From: Solilutibacter silvestris
Lineage (GTDB): Bacteria > Pseudomonadota > Gammaproteobacteria > Xanthomonadales > Xanthomonadaceae
Assembly: GCF_002895945.1 (NCBI RefSeq)
Contig: NZ_NPZB01000001.1
Coordinates: 883,501-947,500, forward strand
DNA length: 64,000 bases
Direction of reading: 5' to 3'
The position numbers and the translations under genes are program-made. Below are positions 37,159 through 45,345 of this stretch, in pieces. Positions within the stretch are counted from its first letter, which is position 1; every line of letters starts with the position of its first letter. The notes under the pieces are model-generated. The model was not told the origin of the DNA, did no database searches, and saw only the letters and a list, made by a program, of their open reading frames with translations.

Positions 37159-37172
37159 GTTACAATTGAAAC
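37159..37172. promoter_or_regulatory. MarR operator upstream of the fumarylacetoacetase-type gene
   Basis: GTTACAATTGAAAC matches the hpd-promoter site GTTGCAATTGAAAC at 13 of 14 positions and has the same GTT-N-CAATTG-N-AAC symmetry. It ends 24 bp before the ATG, where a bound repressor would block transcription. Confidence 0.72.
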
Positions 37173-37196
37173 CGATATCAATACTTCGAGGCCACG

Positions 37197-38180
37197 ATGA
37201 AACTGGGTTCACTGAAGGAAGGCGGGCGTGACGGCAGCTTGATCGTGGTCTCGCGCGATCTGGCGAAGGCCGTGCGCGCGACCGGCATCGCACCGACATT
37301 GCAGCGTGCGCTGGAAGATTGGACGAACATCGCGCCGCGCCTCAATGCACTGTCGGAAGCGTTGAACGCTGGCAATGCCGAAGGCGCGTTTGATCTGGAG
37401 ATCGGCGATCTCGCCGCGCCGATGCCGCGCGCCTACGAATTCGTCGATGGCAGCGCCTACCTGCCGCATGTCGAACGCGTGCGTCGCGCCCGTGGCGCCG
37501 AGGTGCCGGAAAGTTTCTACACCGATCCGCTGATGTACCAAGCGGTGAGCGCCGGTTTCTACGGCCCTCGCGATGCCGTGAAAGTGGTGAGCGAGGACTA
37601 CGGCATCGATCTCGAAGCCGAAGTGGTGATCGTCACCGACGACGTGCCGATGGCGGTGACACCGGAACAGGCGGCCGCACATATCCAGCTGGTCGGACTG
37701 GTGAACGACGTCAGCCTGCGCAACCTGATCCCACCGGAACTCGCCAAGGGCTTCGGCTTCGTGCAATCGAAGCCGCGTTCGGCGCTGTCACCGGTGTTCG
37801 TCACGCCCGACGAATTGGGCGATGCGTGGCAGGGCAACAAGCTGCATCGCGCGATGCTCACCCACATCAACGGCCAGTGGTTCGGTGCGCCGGAAGCCGG
37901 TGTCGACATGCAGTTCGATTTCGCGCAACTGGTGGCGCACGCGGCGAAGACGCGTCCGCTGAGCGCCGGCACCATTGTCGGTTCCGGCACGGTGGCGAAC
38001 GAGGACACGTCGCTGGGTGCGTCGTGTTTCGCCGAGCAACGCACGGTCGAAACCCTGCGCGATGGCAAGCCGTCGACGCCCTTCATGAAGTTCGGCGACA
38101 CAGTACGCATTGAAATGCTGGATGCAGACGGCAAGTCGATCTTCGGTGCGATCGAACAGAAGATCGAGCGCGCGGGTTGA
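37197..38180 (+). CDS. Fumarylacetoacetate hydrolase family protein
   Basis: A 327-residue FAH-fold enzyme. SEDYGIDLEAEVVIVTDDVP supplies the metal-binding Glu/Asp, VGLVNDVSLRNLIPPELAKGFGFVQSKP is the central signature, and GTIVGSGTVANED is near the active site. Given maiA immediately downstream and the shared operator with hpd, its role is most likely the final step, splitting fumarylacetoacetate to fumarate and acetoacetate. Its length (327) is shorter than eukaryotic FAH, as in many bacterial versions. Confidence 0.88.
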   Translation: MKLGSLKEGGRDGSLIVVSRDLAKAVRATGIAPTLQRALEDWTNIAPRLNALSEALNAGNAEGAFDLEIGDLAAPMPRAYEFVDGSAYLPHVERVRRARGAEVPESFYTDPLMYQAVSAGFYGPRDAVKVVSEDYGIDLEAEVVIVTDDVPMAVTPEQAAAHIQLVGLVNDVSLRNLIPPELAKGFGFVQSKPRSALSPVFVTPDELGDAWQGNKLHRAMLTHINGQWFGAPEAGVDMQFDFAQLVAHAAKTRPLSAGTIVGSGTVANEDTSLGASCFAEQRTVETLRDGKPSTPFMKFGDTVRIEMLDADGKSIFGAIEQKIERAG

Positions 38181-38184
38181 CCTC

Positions 38185-38853
38185 ATGACCAATCCGTCAC
38201 TGCGGTTGTTTGCCTATTGGCGCTCCAGCGCGTCGTATCGCGCGCGCATCGGCCTCGCGTTGAAGGAACTGCAGTACGAACTGGTGCCAGTCCACCTGGT
38301 GGAGGGTGGCGGCCAGCAGCATTCGCCCGAACACCATGCACGCAATCCGCAGGAACTGGTGCCGGCGCTGGAACATGATGGCCGCTTGCTCACGCAGTCA
38401 CTGTCCATACTCGAATATCTCGATGAAGTCTGGCCGGATCGCGGCGTGCGCCTGGTTCGCGGTGATGCCGCGGATCGCCAGCGCATTCGCGCATTGGCGC
38501 AATCGATCGCCTGCGAGATCCAGCCGCTTGGCAATCTGCGCGTGTTGAAGGCGCTGGGCGCACTCGGCGCCAGTGAGGAACAGCGCCAGGCATGGGTACG
38601 GCACTGGACGAGCCTCGGCCTGCAGGCGTTCGAGGAGATGTTGGCGAGCTCGCCGCAGGGGCGCTACTGCTTTGGCGACACGCCGACGCTCGCCGATTGC
38701 CTGCTGATCCCCCAGCTTTACAACGCGCGCCGTTTCGACATGGATGTTGCTGCGTTCCCACGCATCGCCGCGATCGACGCCGTCTGCGCCGCGCACCCTG
38801 CCTTCATCGCCGCGCACCCCGACAACCAGCCGGATGCGCCGAAGAATAGTTGA
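38185..38853 (+). CDS. maiA: Maleylacetoacetate isomerase
   Basis: A 222-residue zeta-class glutathione transferase. The active-site SSASYRARIGLALK motif is the zeta-class SSCS(A)xR signature, followed by LTQSLSILEYLDE for glutathione binding. The C-terminal helical domain includes YCFGDTPTLADCLLIPQLYNARRF. It isomerises maleylacetoacetate to fumarylacetoacetate, the substrate of the hydrolase encoded 4 bp upstream. Confidence 0.94.
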   Translation: MTNPSLRLFAYWRSSASYRARIGLALKELQYELVPVHLVEGGGQQHSPEHHARNPQELVPALEHDGRLLTQSLSILEYLDEVWPDRGVRLVRGDAADRQRIRALAQSIACEIQPLGNLRVLKALGALGASEEQRQAWVRHWTSLGLQAFEEMLASSPQGRYCFGDTPTLADCLLIPQLYNARRFDMDVAAFPRIAAIDAVCAAHPAFIAAHPDNQPDAPKNS

Positions 38854-38854
38854 C

Positions 38855-38895
38855 AATGCATTTGCATTGACTTGGCAAGCCAAATGCATTACCAT
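38855..38895 (+). promoter_or_regulatory. prlF-yhaV promoter/operator
   Basis: AATGCATTTG (38855-38864) and CAAATGCATT (38881-38890) form a perfect 10-bp inverted repeat. Within the left arm region, ATGCA-TT-TGCAT is a second palindrome. Putative -35 TTGACT (38867-38872) and -10 TACCAT (38890-38895) are 17 bp apart and lie between or on the arms, which suits autorepression by the antitoxin. The site starts one base after the maiA stop codon. Confidence 0.6.
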
Positions 38896-38925
38896 TGGCG
38901 CGGTCCAGGCCAAAATCGCACTGCT

Positions 38926-39255
38926 ATGTCCACGACGCTCGAAGCCGAGTCCACCCTGACCGACCGCTACCAGACCACGGTGCCGGAGACGATCCGACGC
39001 GCCCTCAGGCTCGGGAAGCGCGACAAGATCCATTACGTAATTCGCTCAAGTGGTGAAGTCGTACTCACGCGCGCCGAATCCGCAGATGGAGACGACCCTG
39101 TCATCGAGCGCTTCCTGGAGTTTCTGGCGGACGATCTCGCACATCATCCCGAACGACTCCAGACGGTGGACACACGATTCGTGCACCGGCTCCGTGCATT
39201 GACGGAAGGTGTCGATATCAATTTCGATGCGGCCCTGTCTCCGGATGACGAATGA
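38926..39255 (+). CDS. prlF: PrlF-type antitoxin
   Basis: A 109-residue protein with an AbrB-like swapped-hairpin N-terminus (ESTLTDRYQTTVPETIRRALRLGKRDKIHYVI) and a C-terminal helical tail (PVIERFLEFLADDLAHHPERL) that would bind the toxin. It matches PrlF/SohA, the antitoxin of E. coli YhaV. The stop overlaps the toxin start by 4 bp, the usual arrangement for balanced expression. ATG 38926 is chosen because homology starts there. Confidence 0.9.
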   Translation: MSTTLEAESTLTDRYQTTVPETIRRALRLGKRDKIHYVIRSSGEVVLTRAESADGDDPVIERFLEFLADDLAHHPERLQTVDTRFVHRLRALTEGVDINFDAALSPDDE

Positions 39256-39785
39256 GCGCGGGGATACATGCGCCATTGGTCATTCACGGCTGGACGATTT
39301 TTGCGCACCCCTTGTTCCTCGGGCAACTTGATGCTCTGGCCCAACAGGTCGAATCCCTGAAGCAAAAAGATCCTGTCGGATACGTGGGGAAAAATGCCAG
39401 CAAAAGGCTGGCAGCCATTGTCAGGCTGGCGTTTGATGTCGTGCCGCGAGACCCTGCACGGCCGGAATACCGGCAAGGGCGCACGCTGGGCAACAGTCGC
39501 AAACACTGGTTCCGGGCGAAATTCTTCCAGCAATATCGACTGTTTTTTCGTTTTCATACCGAAAGCAAAGTCATCGTGTTCGCTTGGGTGAACGATGAAG
39601 GGACCAAGCGCGCATACGAAAGCAGTGACGATGCTTACCGGATCTTCGGCAAGATGCTGGATAGCGGGCGACCACCCGATGATTGGAATCAGTTGCTGGC
39701 CGAAGCGCGCGCCGAAACGATGAATTTGCAACAGCGTTTGTCATATCTCGATCCCGGACGCCATGGCGGCGAGTTCGGGACATGA
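39252..39785 (+). CDS. yhaV: YhaV-type ribonuclease toxin
   Basis: A 177-residue RelE-superfamily toxin. VIHGWTIFAHPLFLGQLDAL, the basic core GNSRKHWFRAKFFQQYRLFF with SKVIVFAWVNDEGTKRAY, and FGKMLDSGRPPDDW align with E. coli YhaV over its full length. Such toxins cleave mRNA and are neutralised by PrlF. Codon use is slightly less GC-biased than the flanking genes, suggesting acquisition. It converges on pilU with a 3-bp gap. Confidence 0.9.
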   Translation: MSAGIHAPLVIHGWTIFAHPLFLGQLDALAQQVESLKQKDPVGYVGKNASKRLAAIVRLAFDVVPRDPARPEYRQGRTLGNSRKHWFRAKFFQQYRLFFRFHTESKVIVFAWVNDEGTKRAYESSDDAYRIFGKMLDSGRPPDDWNQLLAEARAETMNLQQRLSYLDPGRHGGEFGT

Positions 39786-39788
39786 AGA

Positions 39789-41003
39789 TCAATACATATT
39801 CTCGAAGCCCTGACTCAGATTGGGCATCGTCGGCGGAGTGATCGCGCTGTCCTTCTCCGCAGCTTCTGGCGCAGCAGGCTTCGACGCCTCGGCCGCCGCC
39901 TGCGCTGCGAAAATTTCCGCATAGGGATCGTGGTCGGCATCGGCGCCTTCGGAGAGGCGGAACTTCACCGCCAGCCCGTCGCGCGAATCGGCCGCGTTCA
40001 ACGCTTCTTCCTGAGTGATGCGACCCGCCTTCGCCAGCTGGAACAGCGACTGGTCGAAGGTGTGCATGCCTTCCTCCAGTGACTCCTCCATCGCCTGTTT
40101 GATCGCGTGGATCTGGCCACGACGCATCAGGTCGCGGATATGCGGCGTGTTGATCAGCAGCTCGGTCGCGGGCAGGCGCTTGCCGTCGACGCCCTTCACC
40201 AAGCGCTGCGAAATCACCGCATGCAGGTTGAGTGACAGGTTCATCAGCACGTTCTTGTGCGAGGCTTCCGGGAAGAAGTTGAGGATGCGTTCCAGCGCCT
40301 GGTCGGCGTTGTTGGAATGCAGCGTCGCCAGGCACAGATGTCCGGTTTCGGCGAAGGCGATCGCCGCTTCCATGATCTCGGCGTCGAGGATCTCGCCGAT
40401 CAGGATGACGTCGGGCGCCTCGCGCATGGCGTTGCGCAGCGCGCTGTGGAAGCCCCTGGTGTCGATGCCGACTTCGCGCTGGTTCACCAGCGAACGCTTG
40501 TGGCGATGCAGGAACTCGATCGGGTCCTCGATGGTGAGGATGTGGCCGGTCATCGTGTTGTTGCGATGGTCGATCATCGACGCCAGCGTGGTCGATTTGC
40601 CGGAGCCGGTCGAACCGACCACCAAGACCAGGCCGCGCGGCGTATTGATGATGTCGCGGAACAGCGGCGGCAGCTGCAGCTCTTCGATGCTCGGGATCTG
40701 CGTGCGGATGGCGCGGATCACCATGCCGACCTCACCGCGCTGGCGGAACACGTTGACGCGATAGCGCCCGGTGTCCTGCAGCATCAGGCCCATGTTGAGC
40801 TCCATCTCGCGCTCGAACGTGGCCTGCTGTTCCTCGTTCATCAACGAATAGGCGATGCGCTTGACCAGCCCCGGTGGCAGCGGCGAGGTGCCCAGCGGGT
40901 GGATCTTGCCTTCCACCTTGATATGGATCGGCGCGCCGGTGGTGAGGAACATGTCCGACCCGTTCTTCTGGGTCATCAGCTGCAGGAAATTGGTGATGTC
41001 CAT
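39789..41003 (-). CDS. pilU: PilT/PilU-type twitching motility ATPase (PilU-like)
   Basis: A 404-residue hexameric retraction ATPase for type IV pili. Walker A is GSTGSGKSTT, the Asp box is ILTIEDPIEF, Walker B lies in DVILIGEILD and the His box is HLCLATLHSNNADQALERILNFFPE. That last block and the long C-terminus (about 50 residues rich in Ala/Pro/Glu) fit PilU rather than PilT. Walker B reads GEILDAE where most PilT/PilU have GEIRDxE. No pilT is adjacent within the window. The 244-bp gap upstream holds no gene. Confidence 0.88.
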   Translation of the reverse strand: MDITNFLQLMTQKNGSDMFLTTGAPIHIKVEGKIHPLGTSPLPPGLVKRIAYSLMNEEQQATFEREMELNMGLMLQDTGRYRVNVFRQRGEVGMVIRAIRTQIPSIEELQLPPLFRDIINTPRGLVLVVGSTGSGKSTTLASMIDHRNNTMTGHILTIEDPIEFLHRHKRSLVNQREVGIDTRGFHSALRNAMREAPDVILIGEILDAEIMEAAIAFAETGHLCLATLHSNNADQALERILNFFPEASHKNVLMNLSLNLHAVISQRLVKGVDGKRLPATELLINTPHIRDLMRRGQIHAIKQAMEESLEEGMHTFDQSLFQLAKAGRITQEEALNAADSRDGLAVKFRLSEGADADHDPYAEIFAAQAAAEASKPAAPEAAEKDSAITPPTMPNLSQGFENMY

Positions 41004-41247
41004 GGCGGGGGAACCCGGAACCTGAATTCGATTTGTCCATGGCATCACGCCGGGGGCGATTCTGCAAGCGCAGACACGGCAGGGCCTCAACCATTCGTGG
41101 CCGTATGGAGGGCATTTATCCGTTCCCTTCACCTGAATCCGGGCACGGGGCTTGCGGGTCGGGAAGGCAGGGGAGTAGGGTCGAATCGAGGCCAGCAACC
41201 TCTCTCCCCCACGGTGCCGATGGCGCCCCAACCCAGGAGGTTTTGCA

Positions 41248-41466
41248 ATGTTCGAAGGGCAGCCCCAGGAATCGATCGAATCATTGATGAAAGCCAACCC
41301 CGAGTTCCGTCAGCTCTATTACCGACACCAGGAACTCGACAAGAAGACCGCCGAAGCCGGCTTGGGCGTCCTGCCCATCGATGACGCGACCCTGGGCAAC
41401 ATCAAGCGCGAAAAGCTCCAGCTCAAACAACAACTCAACCGGATCTACGCCGACCTCAGCCACTGA
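41248..41466 (+). CDS. YdcH/DUF465-family protein
   Basis: A 72-residue, all-helical protein. PEFRQLYYRHQELDKKTAEAE-like spacing followed by IKREKLQLKQQLNRIYADL is typical of YdcH/DUF465. The function of the family is unknown; a coiled-coil dimer is likely. A strong AGGAGGT ribosome site lies 7 bp before the ATG and a good terminator follows. Confidence 0.85.
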   Translation: MFEGQPQESIESLMKANPEFRQLYYRHQELDKKTAEAGLGVLPIDDATLGNIKREKLQLKQQLNRIYADLSH

Positions 41467-41483
41467 GGCGGGGCGGACAGGCA

Positions 41484-41522
41484 GCCGGCGCGGACGCATG
41501 GGCGTCTTCGCCGGCGTTTTTG
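41484..41522 (+). terminator. Rho-independent terminator after the YdcH-family gene
   Basis: GCCGGCG (41484-41490) pairs with CGCCGGC (41509-41515), and an inner GACGC/GCGTC stem (41493-41497, 41502-41506) stacks inside it. GTTTTTG follows. Confidence 0.78.
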
Positions 41523-41590
41523 TGTTCACGGTTGTGACGCTCGATCGGCGATAATGGTTCGTCGTCACAGTCCTTGTGTCTGGTAGCCCA

Positions 41591-41974
41591 ATGAGCCGAT
41601 CGAATACCGTCCGCGAGCTGATCAAGCGCGCACCGATCACCACCAATCCCACTGACCCGCTATCCGAGGCCTACCGCCTGATGCGCGAGCACGATGTCTC
41701 GCAGCTGCCAGTCCTCGATGGCGGCCACATCGCCGGCATCGTCGACGAATCCGACATCCTGCTGCACGTCTACGGCGACCCGAAGCGCTTTGCCGATCCG
41801 GTGTCGATCGCGATGGTCACGCGTCTGGAGTTGACTCCGGCGGGTGCATCGCTTGAAACCCTGTTGCCGATCTTCGAGCGCGGCCATGTCGCCATGATTG
41901 CGGAGAACGGGAAGTTGACGGGGTTGATTACTCGGGTGGATTTGCTGGATTGGTTGGGTAGTGCTGTTGCTTGA
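41591..41974 (+). CDS. Stand-alone CBS-domain pair
   Basis: A 127-residue protein made only of two CBS motifs (TVRELIKRAPITTNP to VDESDILLHVYGD, and IAMVTRLELTP to ITRVDLLDWL). Its sequence resembles the C-terminal regulatory CBS pair of bacterial cystathionine beta-synthase (phrases such as DVSQLPVLDG and GIVDESDIL), but no catalytic part is encoded upstream, where stops interrupt the frame. CBS pairs bind adenosyl ligands. It could be a detached remnant or a functional orphan sensor. Its 3' end overlaps the possible GTG 41961 start of the first O-antigen gene. Confidence 0.85.
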   Translation: MSRSNTVRELIKRAPITTNPTDPLSEAYRLMREHDVSQLPVLDGGHIAGIVDESDILLHVYGDPKRFADPVSIAMVTRLELTPAGASLETLLPIFERGHVAMIAENGKLTGLITRVDLLDWLGSAVA

Positions 41975-41975
41975 C

Positions 41976-43295
41976 GTGACCCGCGTGGATCCAATCAGTG
42001 CTCGTGCAAAACGCAAGTGGCTGGCAACGTTCAGTCAGCTGCGGACGATTGCGCCGTTACGCGCGCTGTATCAGACCTTGCCAGTAGGTCTGCGCGCACG
42101 TGTTTCTCATCGCAATCTCGACAACGCAATCGCGGCGAGCAGTGCGACGCATTTCCCGAGAACACCTGGCTGGGACCGGCAGATTCCGAAGGATCTGCCA
42201 GTGTTCGGGTCTCGCGCGCAGCTCGGTGGCGAAGGAATCAACGTGTTCGGGTTCTTCAAGGGACAATTCGGACTTGCGGAAAGCGCGAGGCTGTATACGC
42301 GCGCGCTGATTGAGTGCGGTGTGCCGGTTGCCGTCAACAACATCGAGATCGATCAGCCTCACCAGGATGGCGATACGGATTTTGATGAGTTTCTCATTGA
42401 CGATGCCCCTTATCCGACAACGATCGTCTTTGCGAATCCGGACCATTTTCTCGATCCTTCTTTCAAAAAAGTACTGAAAAAAATTCAGGGTACGCGAGTC
42501 ATCGGCAGCTGGTTCTGGGAGCTTGAAGACGTGCCACAAGCGTGGTTGCCCGCGTTGGACATGGTCGACGGGCTACTGGTGGCGTCCCGATTCATCGAGG
42601 CCGCGTTCCGCAAGGTTACAGACAAGCCCATCACACGAGTGCCGATTCCGTTGCCGGTCGGACGGCCAGACAGCGGTCTCCAGCGCAATGATTTTGGTCT
42701 CCCCAAAGACAAATACATTTTCCTGACGACGTTCGATTTCAGTTCGTCGCTGGAACGTAAGAACCCCTTCGGGACGATCGCGGCGTTCAAGCAAGCCTTC
42801 CCTGAGCGGAATGACGTCCGGCTGCTCATCAAGTCCAGCAACGGTTTCCGGCATCCGCTGGAATTGCAGGAATTGATCAACATCGCCGCCGAAGACCACC
42901 GCATTATTTTTGTCGACCAAGTGGTCGACTCCGCGCATCTGAGATCGTTGCAGCGGTGCTGCGACGTTTATGTTTCATTGCATCGATCCGAAGGCTTCGG
43001 ACTCGGTATTGCAGAGTGCATGCTCTTAGGCAAACCGGTCATCGCGACAGGTTGGTCGGGCAATACTGATTTGACGACCAATGGAGCATCAAACGTGGAT
43101 TACGTGCTCGTACCGGTAGGAGGAAGATATCAGGGCGGCAATTCTGACCGCTGGGCGGAGCCATGCCTGAAGGACGCAAGTCGAAAAATGTGCATGGCGG
43201 TTCGTGGCCAATTGCCCCCGGCTGCCTTGCATATGCCGCAGGATGAAGTGATCGAGCGAATTTTGAGTGCAGCTGCCGTAGTTGGCACGCCATGA
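41976..43295 (+). CDS. GT4-family glycosyltransferase, first gene of the O-antigen operon
   Basis: A glycosyltransferase of about 439 residues with GT-B fold. INVFGFFKGQFGLAESARLYTRAL is the N-terminal acceptor-side glycine-rich segment, and LHRSEGFGLGIAECMLLGKPVIATG near residue 340 carries the E-x7-E nucleotide-sugar motif of GT4 retaining enzymes. The donor is plausibly GDP-D-rhamnose or GDP-mannose given rmd/gmd downstream. The start is uncertain: GTG 41976 directly after the CBS stop, or GTG 41961. The stop overlaps the wzm start by 4 bp. Confidence 0.83.
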   Translation: MTRVDPISARAKRKWLATFSQLRTIAPLRALYQTLPVGLRARVSHRNLDNAIAASSATHFPRTPGWDRQIPKDLPVFGSRAQLGGEGINVFGFFKGQFGLAESARLYTRALIECGVPVAVNNIEIDQPHQDGDTDFDEFLIDDAPYPTTIVFANPDHFLDPSFKKVLKKIQGTRVIGSWFWELEDVPQAWLPALDMVDGLLVASRFIEAAFRKVTDKPITRVPIPLPVGRPDSGLQRNDFGLPKDKYIFLTTFDFSSSLERKNPFGTIAAFKQAFPERNDVRLLIKSSNGFRHPLELQELINIAAEDHRIIFVDQVVDSAHLRSLQRCCDVYVSLHRSEGFGLGIAECMLLGKPVIATGWSGNTDLTTNGASNVDYVLVPVGGRYQGGNSDRWAEPCLKDASRKMCMAVRGQLPPAALHMPQDEVIERILSAAAVVGTP

Positions 43296-44107
43296 GGAGC
43301 GTTGGAGTCAACATGGCGCAGCGTGCCGGCGCAGCGTGGAAATATCGAGGCTTTATCCAGAGCTCCGTGTTGAACGAATTCCGGGTGCGTTTTTCGAGGA
43401 GTCGATTTGGCGCGTTGTGGATGATCCTGCAGCCGCTGGCCCAAGTAGGCGTCATGGCATTGGTTCTCTCGCGGGTGCTGGGTGCCAAGTTGCCCGGGGT
43501 CGGAGGACGCTACAGCTATGCGATTTACCTGATGGCAGGAATATTGTGTTGGAATCTTTTTTCCGAGGTGGTCATGCGCTGCCTTACGGTATTCATCGAC
43601 AATGCCGCATTGTTGAGAAAAATCCAGTTCCCGCGCATTACTTTGCCGTTGATAGTTGGGGGATCCGCAATACTCAACAATTTGGCGTTGTTTTTGGCGG
43701 TGTTCATTTTGTTGGTTGCTTTCGGAGCGCCCTTGGCGTGGTCCATGTGTTGGCTGCCGATACTCATGATGATCACGGTCGCTCTCGCGCTGGGCGTTGG
43801 CCTGTTGTTCGGAGTATTGAATGTTTTCATGCGCGACATCGGCCAGGTTGTACCGGTGGTGCTTCAGTTCCTGATGTGGCTTACACCCATCATGTACCCG
43901 GTCAATATAGTTCCGCCTGGGCTCGTAAGGTTCCAGGAGATGAGTCCTCTGGTGCTTCTGGTAGAGGCCTATCACGACGTCCTCCTCTATGGACGTGCGC
44001 CGGAAATTGGCCCACTTCTCTATGTAGCCATCATCGCCACCCTCGTGTTGGGGATTGCTCTGGTCATGTTTCGGCGTGCGTCATCAGAACTGGTTGACGT
44101 CCTATGA
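43292..44107 (+). CDS. wzm: O-antigen ABC exporter permease (Wzm)
   Basis: A 271-residue ABC-2 type permease with six hydrophobic helices. The amphipathic entrance VLNEFRVRFSRSRFGALWMILQP and the conserved FLMWLTPIMYPV loop are typical of Wzm/RfbD. With Wzt it moves lipid-linked polysaccharide across the inner membrane. It overlaps both neighbours by 4 bp. Base composition is lower in GC than the flanking housekeeping genes. Confidence 0.92.
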   Translation: MRSVGVNMAQRAGAAWKYRGFIQSSVLNEFRVRFSRSRFGALWMILQPLAQVGVMALVLSRVLGAKLPGVGGRYSYAIYLMAGILCWNLFSEVVMRCLTVFIDNAALLRKIQFPRITLPLIVGGSAILNNLALFLAVFILLVAFGAPLAWSMCWLPILMMITVALALGVGLLFGVLNVFMRDIGQVVPVVLQFLMWLTPIMYPVNIVPPGLVRFQEMSPLVLLVEAYHDVLLYGRAPEIGPLLYVAIIATLVLGIALVMFRRASSELVDVL

Positions 44108-45345
44108 ACAGCACCATCTTGTGTGCAGAAAACATTGGCAAAGCCTATGCGAGCTATCGCAGCGAACTGCAGCGCATGGCGGGCTGGTTCGGAATACGGA
44201 TAGGAGATCCCCATCTCAAATGGGTCATCAGGAACATCAGTTTTCGCCTGCATCGCGGTGAGGCCCTCGGCATCGTCGGGCAGAATGGTGCAGGGAAGAG
44301 TACGTTGCTCAAAGTGCTAACCGGAACAACCATCGCAACAGAGGGCGATGTGCGTTGTCATGGCCATATTGCCGCTCTGCTTGAACTGGGCCTGGGGTTC
44401 AATCAGGAGCTGACCGGCCGTGCAAATGCAATGCATTCTGCGGGGTTAATGGGAATCCCGATGGACCAGCTTGATCGGATCGTGTCGGAAGTGGAAGAGT
44501 TCGCCGAGATCGGAGAGTATTTTGATGAGCCTCTGCGCACCTATTCCAGCGGCATGCAGATGCGACTGGCCTTCTCCGTCGCCACGGCTCGACGTCCGGA
44601 ATTGTTGATTGTCGATGAGGCGTTGGCGGTCGGCGACACATACTTTGTACACAAGAGCCTCCAGAGGATCCGAGGGTTCCGTGAGCAGGGCACGGCACTT
44701 CTGTTTGTCTCTCACGATCCTACGGCGGTGAAGACGCTCTGCGACCGAGCGATACTCATTGATGGCGGCCGAATGGTGCTTGATGGCGAACCGGCGGAAG
44801 TGCTGGATCTTTACAACGCCATGATTGCGGAAAAGGAAAACCGCACGATCAAGACCGAGCGCCGCCAAGCGATTGTTGCGACGGAGTCCGGAACGGGGGA
44901 AGCAACAATCGAGAGTGTGGCATTGCTCGATTCCAATGGGAGTCCAGTGGAGTTCATTGCTGTCGGAGACGAGGTCGCCATCCAGGTTAAGGTCCGGATT
45001 ACGTCCCGGATTCCGACGCTGACGCTGGGGTATATGATTCGCGACCGCCTCGGACAGCCTGTTTACGGGACTAACACGGCCTATACCGATCAGTCCTTGG
45101 AAAGCCTTGAAGCCGGGGACATAGTCGAGTACATGATCCGCTTTCCAGTTGTGTTTGGGGTTGGAAGTTATTCGGTTTCCATAGCATTGCACAGCGCTGA
45201 GACGCATTTGGCAAACAACTACCAATGGCGCGATTACGCAATCATGTTCAATGTGGCGAACGTCAAATTCCCGTCATTCGTCGGTTTGGCTTATGCGCCG
45301 GCGTTGATTTCGATCGAACACAAAAGGGCTGTTTGCGATGCGTGA
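44104..45345 (+). CDS. wzt: O-antigen ABC exporter ATPase with C-terminal sugar-binding domain (Wzt)
   Basis: A 413-residue protein. The ATPase half has Walker A GQNGAGKS (59-66), the signature YSSGMQMRLAF (147-157) and Walker B LLIVDEALAVGD (167-178). Residues about 260-400 form the extra beta-sandwich (VALLDSNGSPVEFIAVGDEV, GYMIRDRLGQPVYGTN, FGVGSYSVSIALHS) that in E. coli O9a-type Wzt recognises the modified non-reducing end of the chain. That couples export to termination, consistent with the methyltransferase gene directly downstream, whose start overlaps by 8 bp. Confidence 0.93.
   Translation: MNSTILCAENIGKAYASYRSELQRMAGWFGIRIGDPHLKWVIRNISFRLHRGEALGIVGQNGAGKSTLLKVLTGTTIATEGDVRCHGHIAALLELGLGFNQELTGRANAMHSAGLMGIPMDQLDRIVSEVEEFAEIGEYFDEPLRTYSSGMQMRLAFSVATARRPELLIVDEALAVGDTYFVHKSLQRIRGFREQGTALLFVSHDPTAVKTLCDRAILIDGGRMVLDGEPAEVLDLYNAMIAEKENRTIKTERRQAIVATESGTGEATIESVALLDSNGSPVEFIAVGDEVAIQVKVRITSRIPTLTLGYMIRDRLGQPVYGTNTAYTDQSLESLEAGDIVEYMIRFPVVFGVGSYSVSIALHSAETHLANNYQWRDYAIMFNVANVKFPSFVGLAYAPALISIEHKRAVCDA

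Noticed and set aside
41004-41247. A possible small gene between pilU and the YdcH-family gene.
   Set aside because: Short frames here have no ribosome site, signal peptide or conserved-looking composition.
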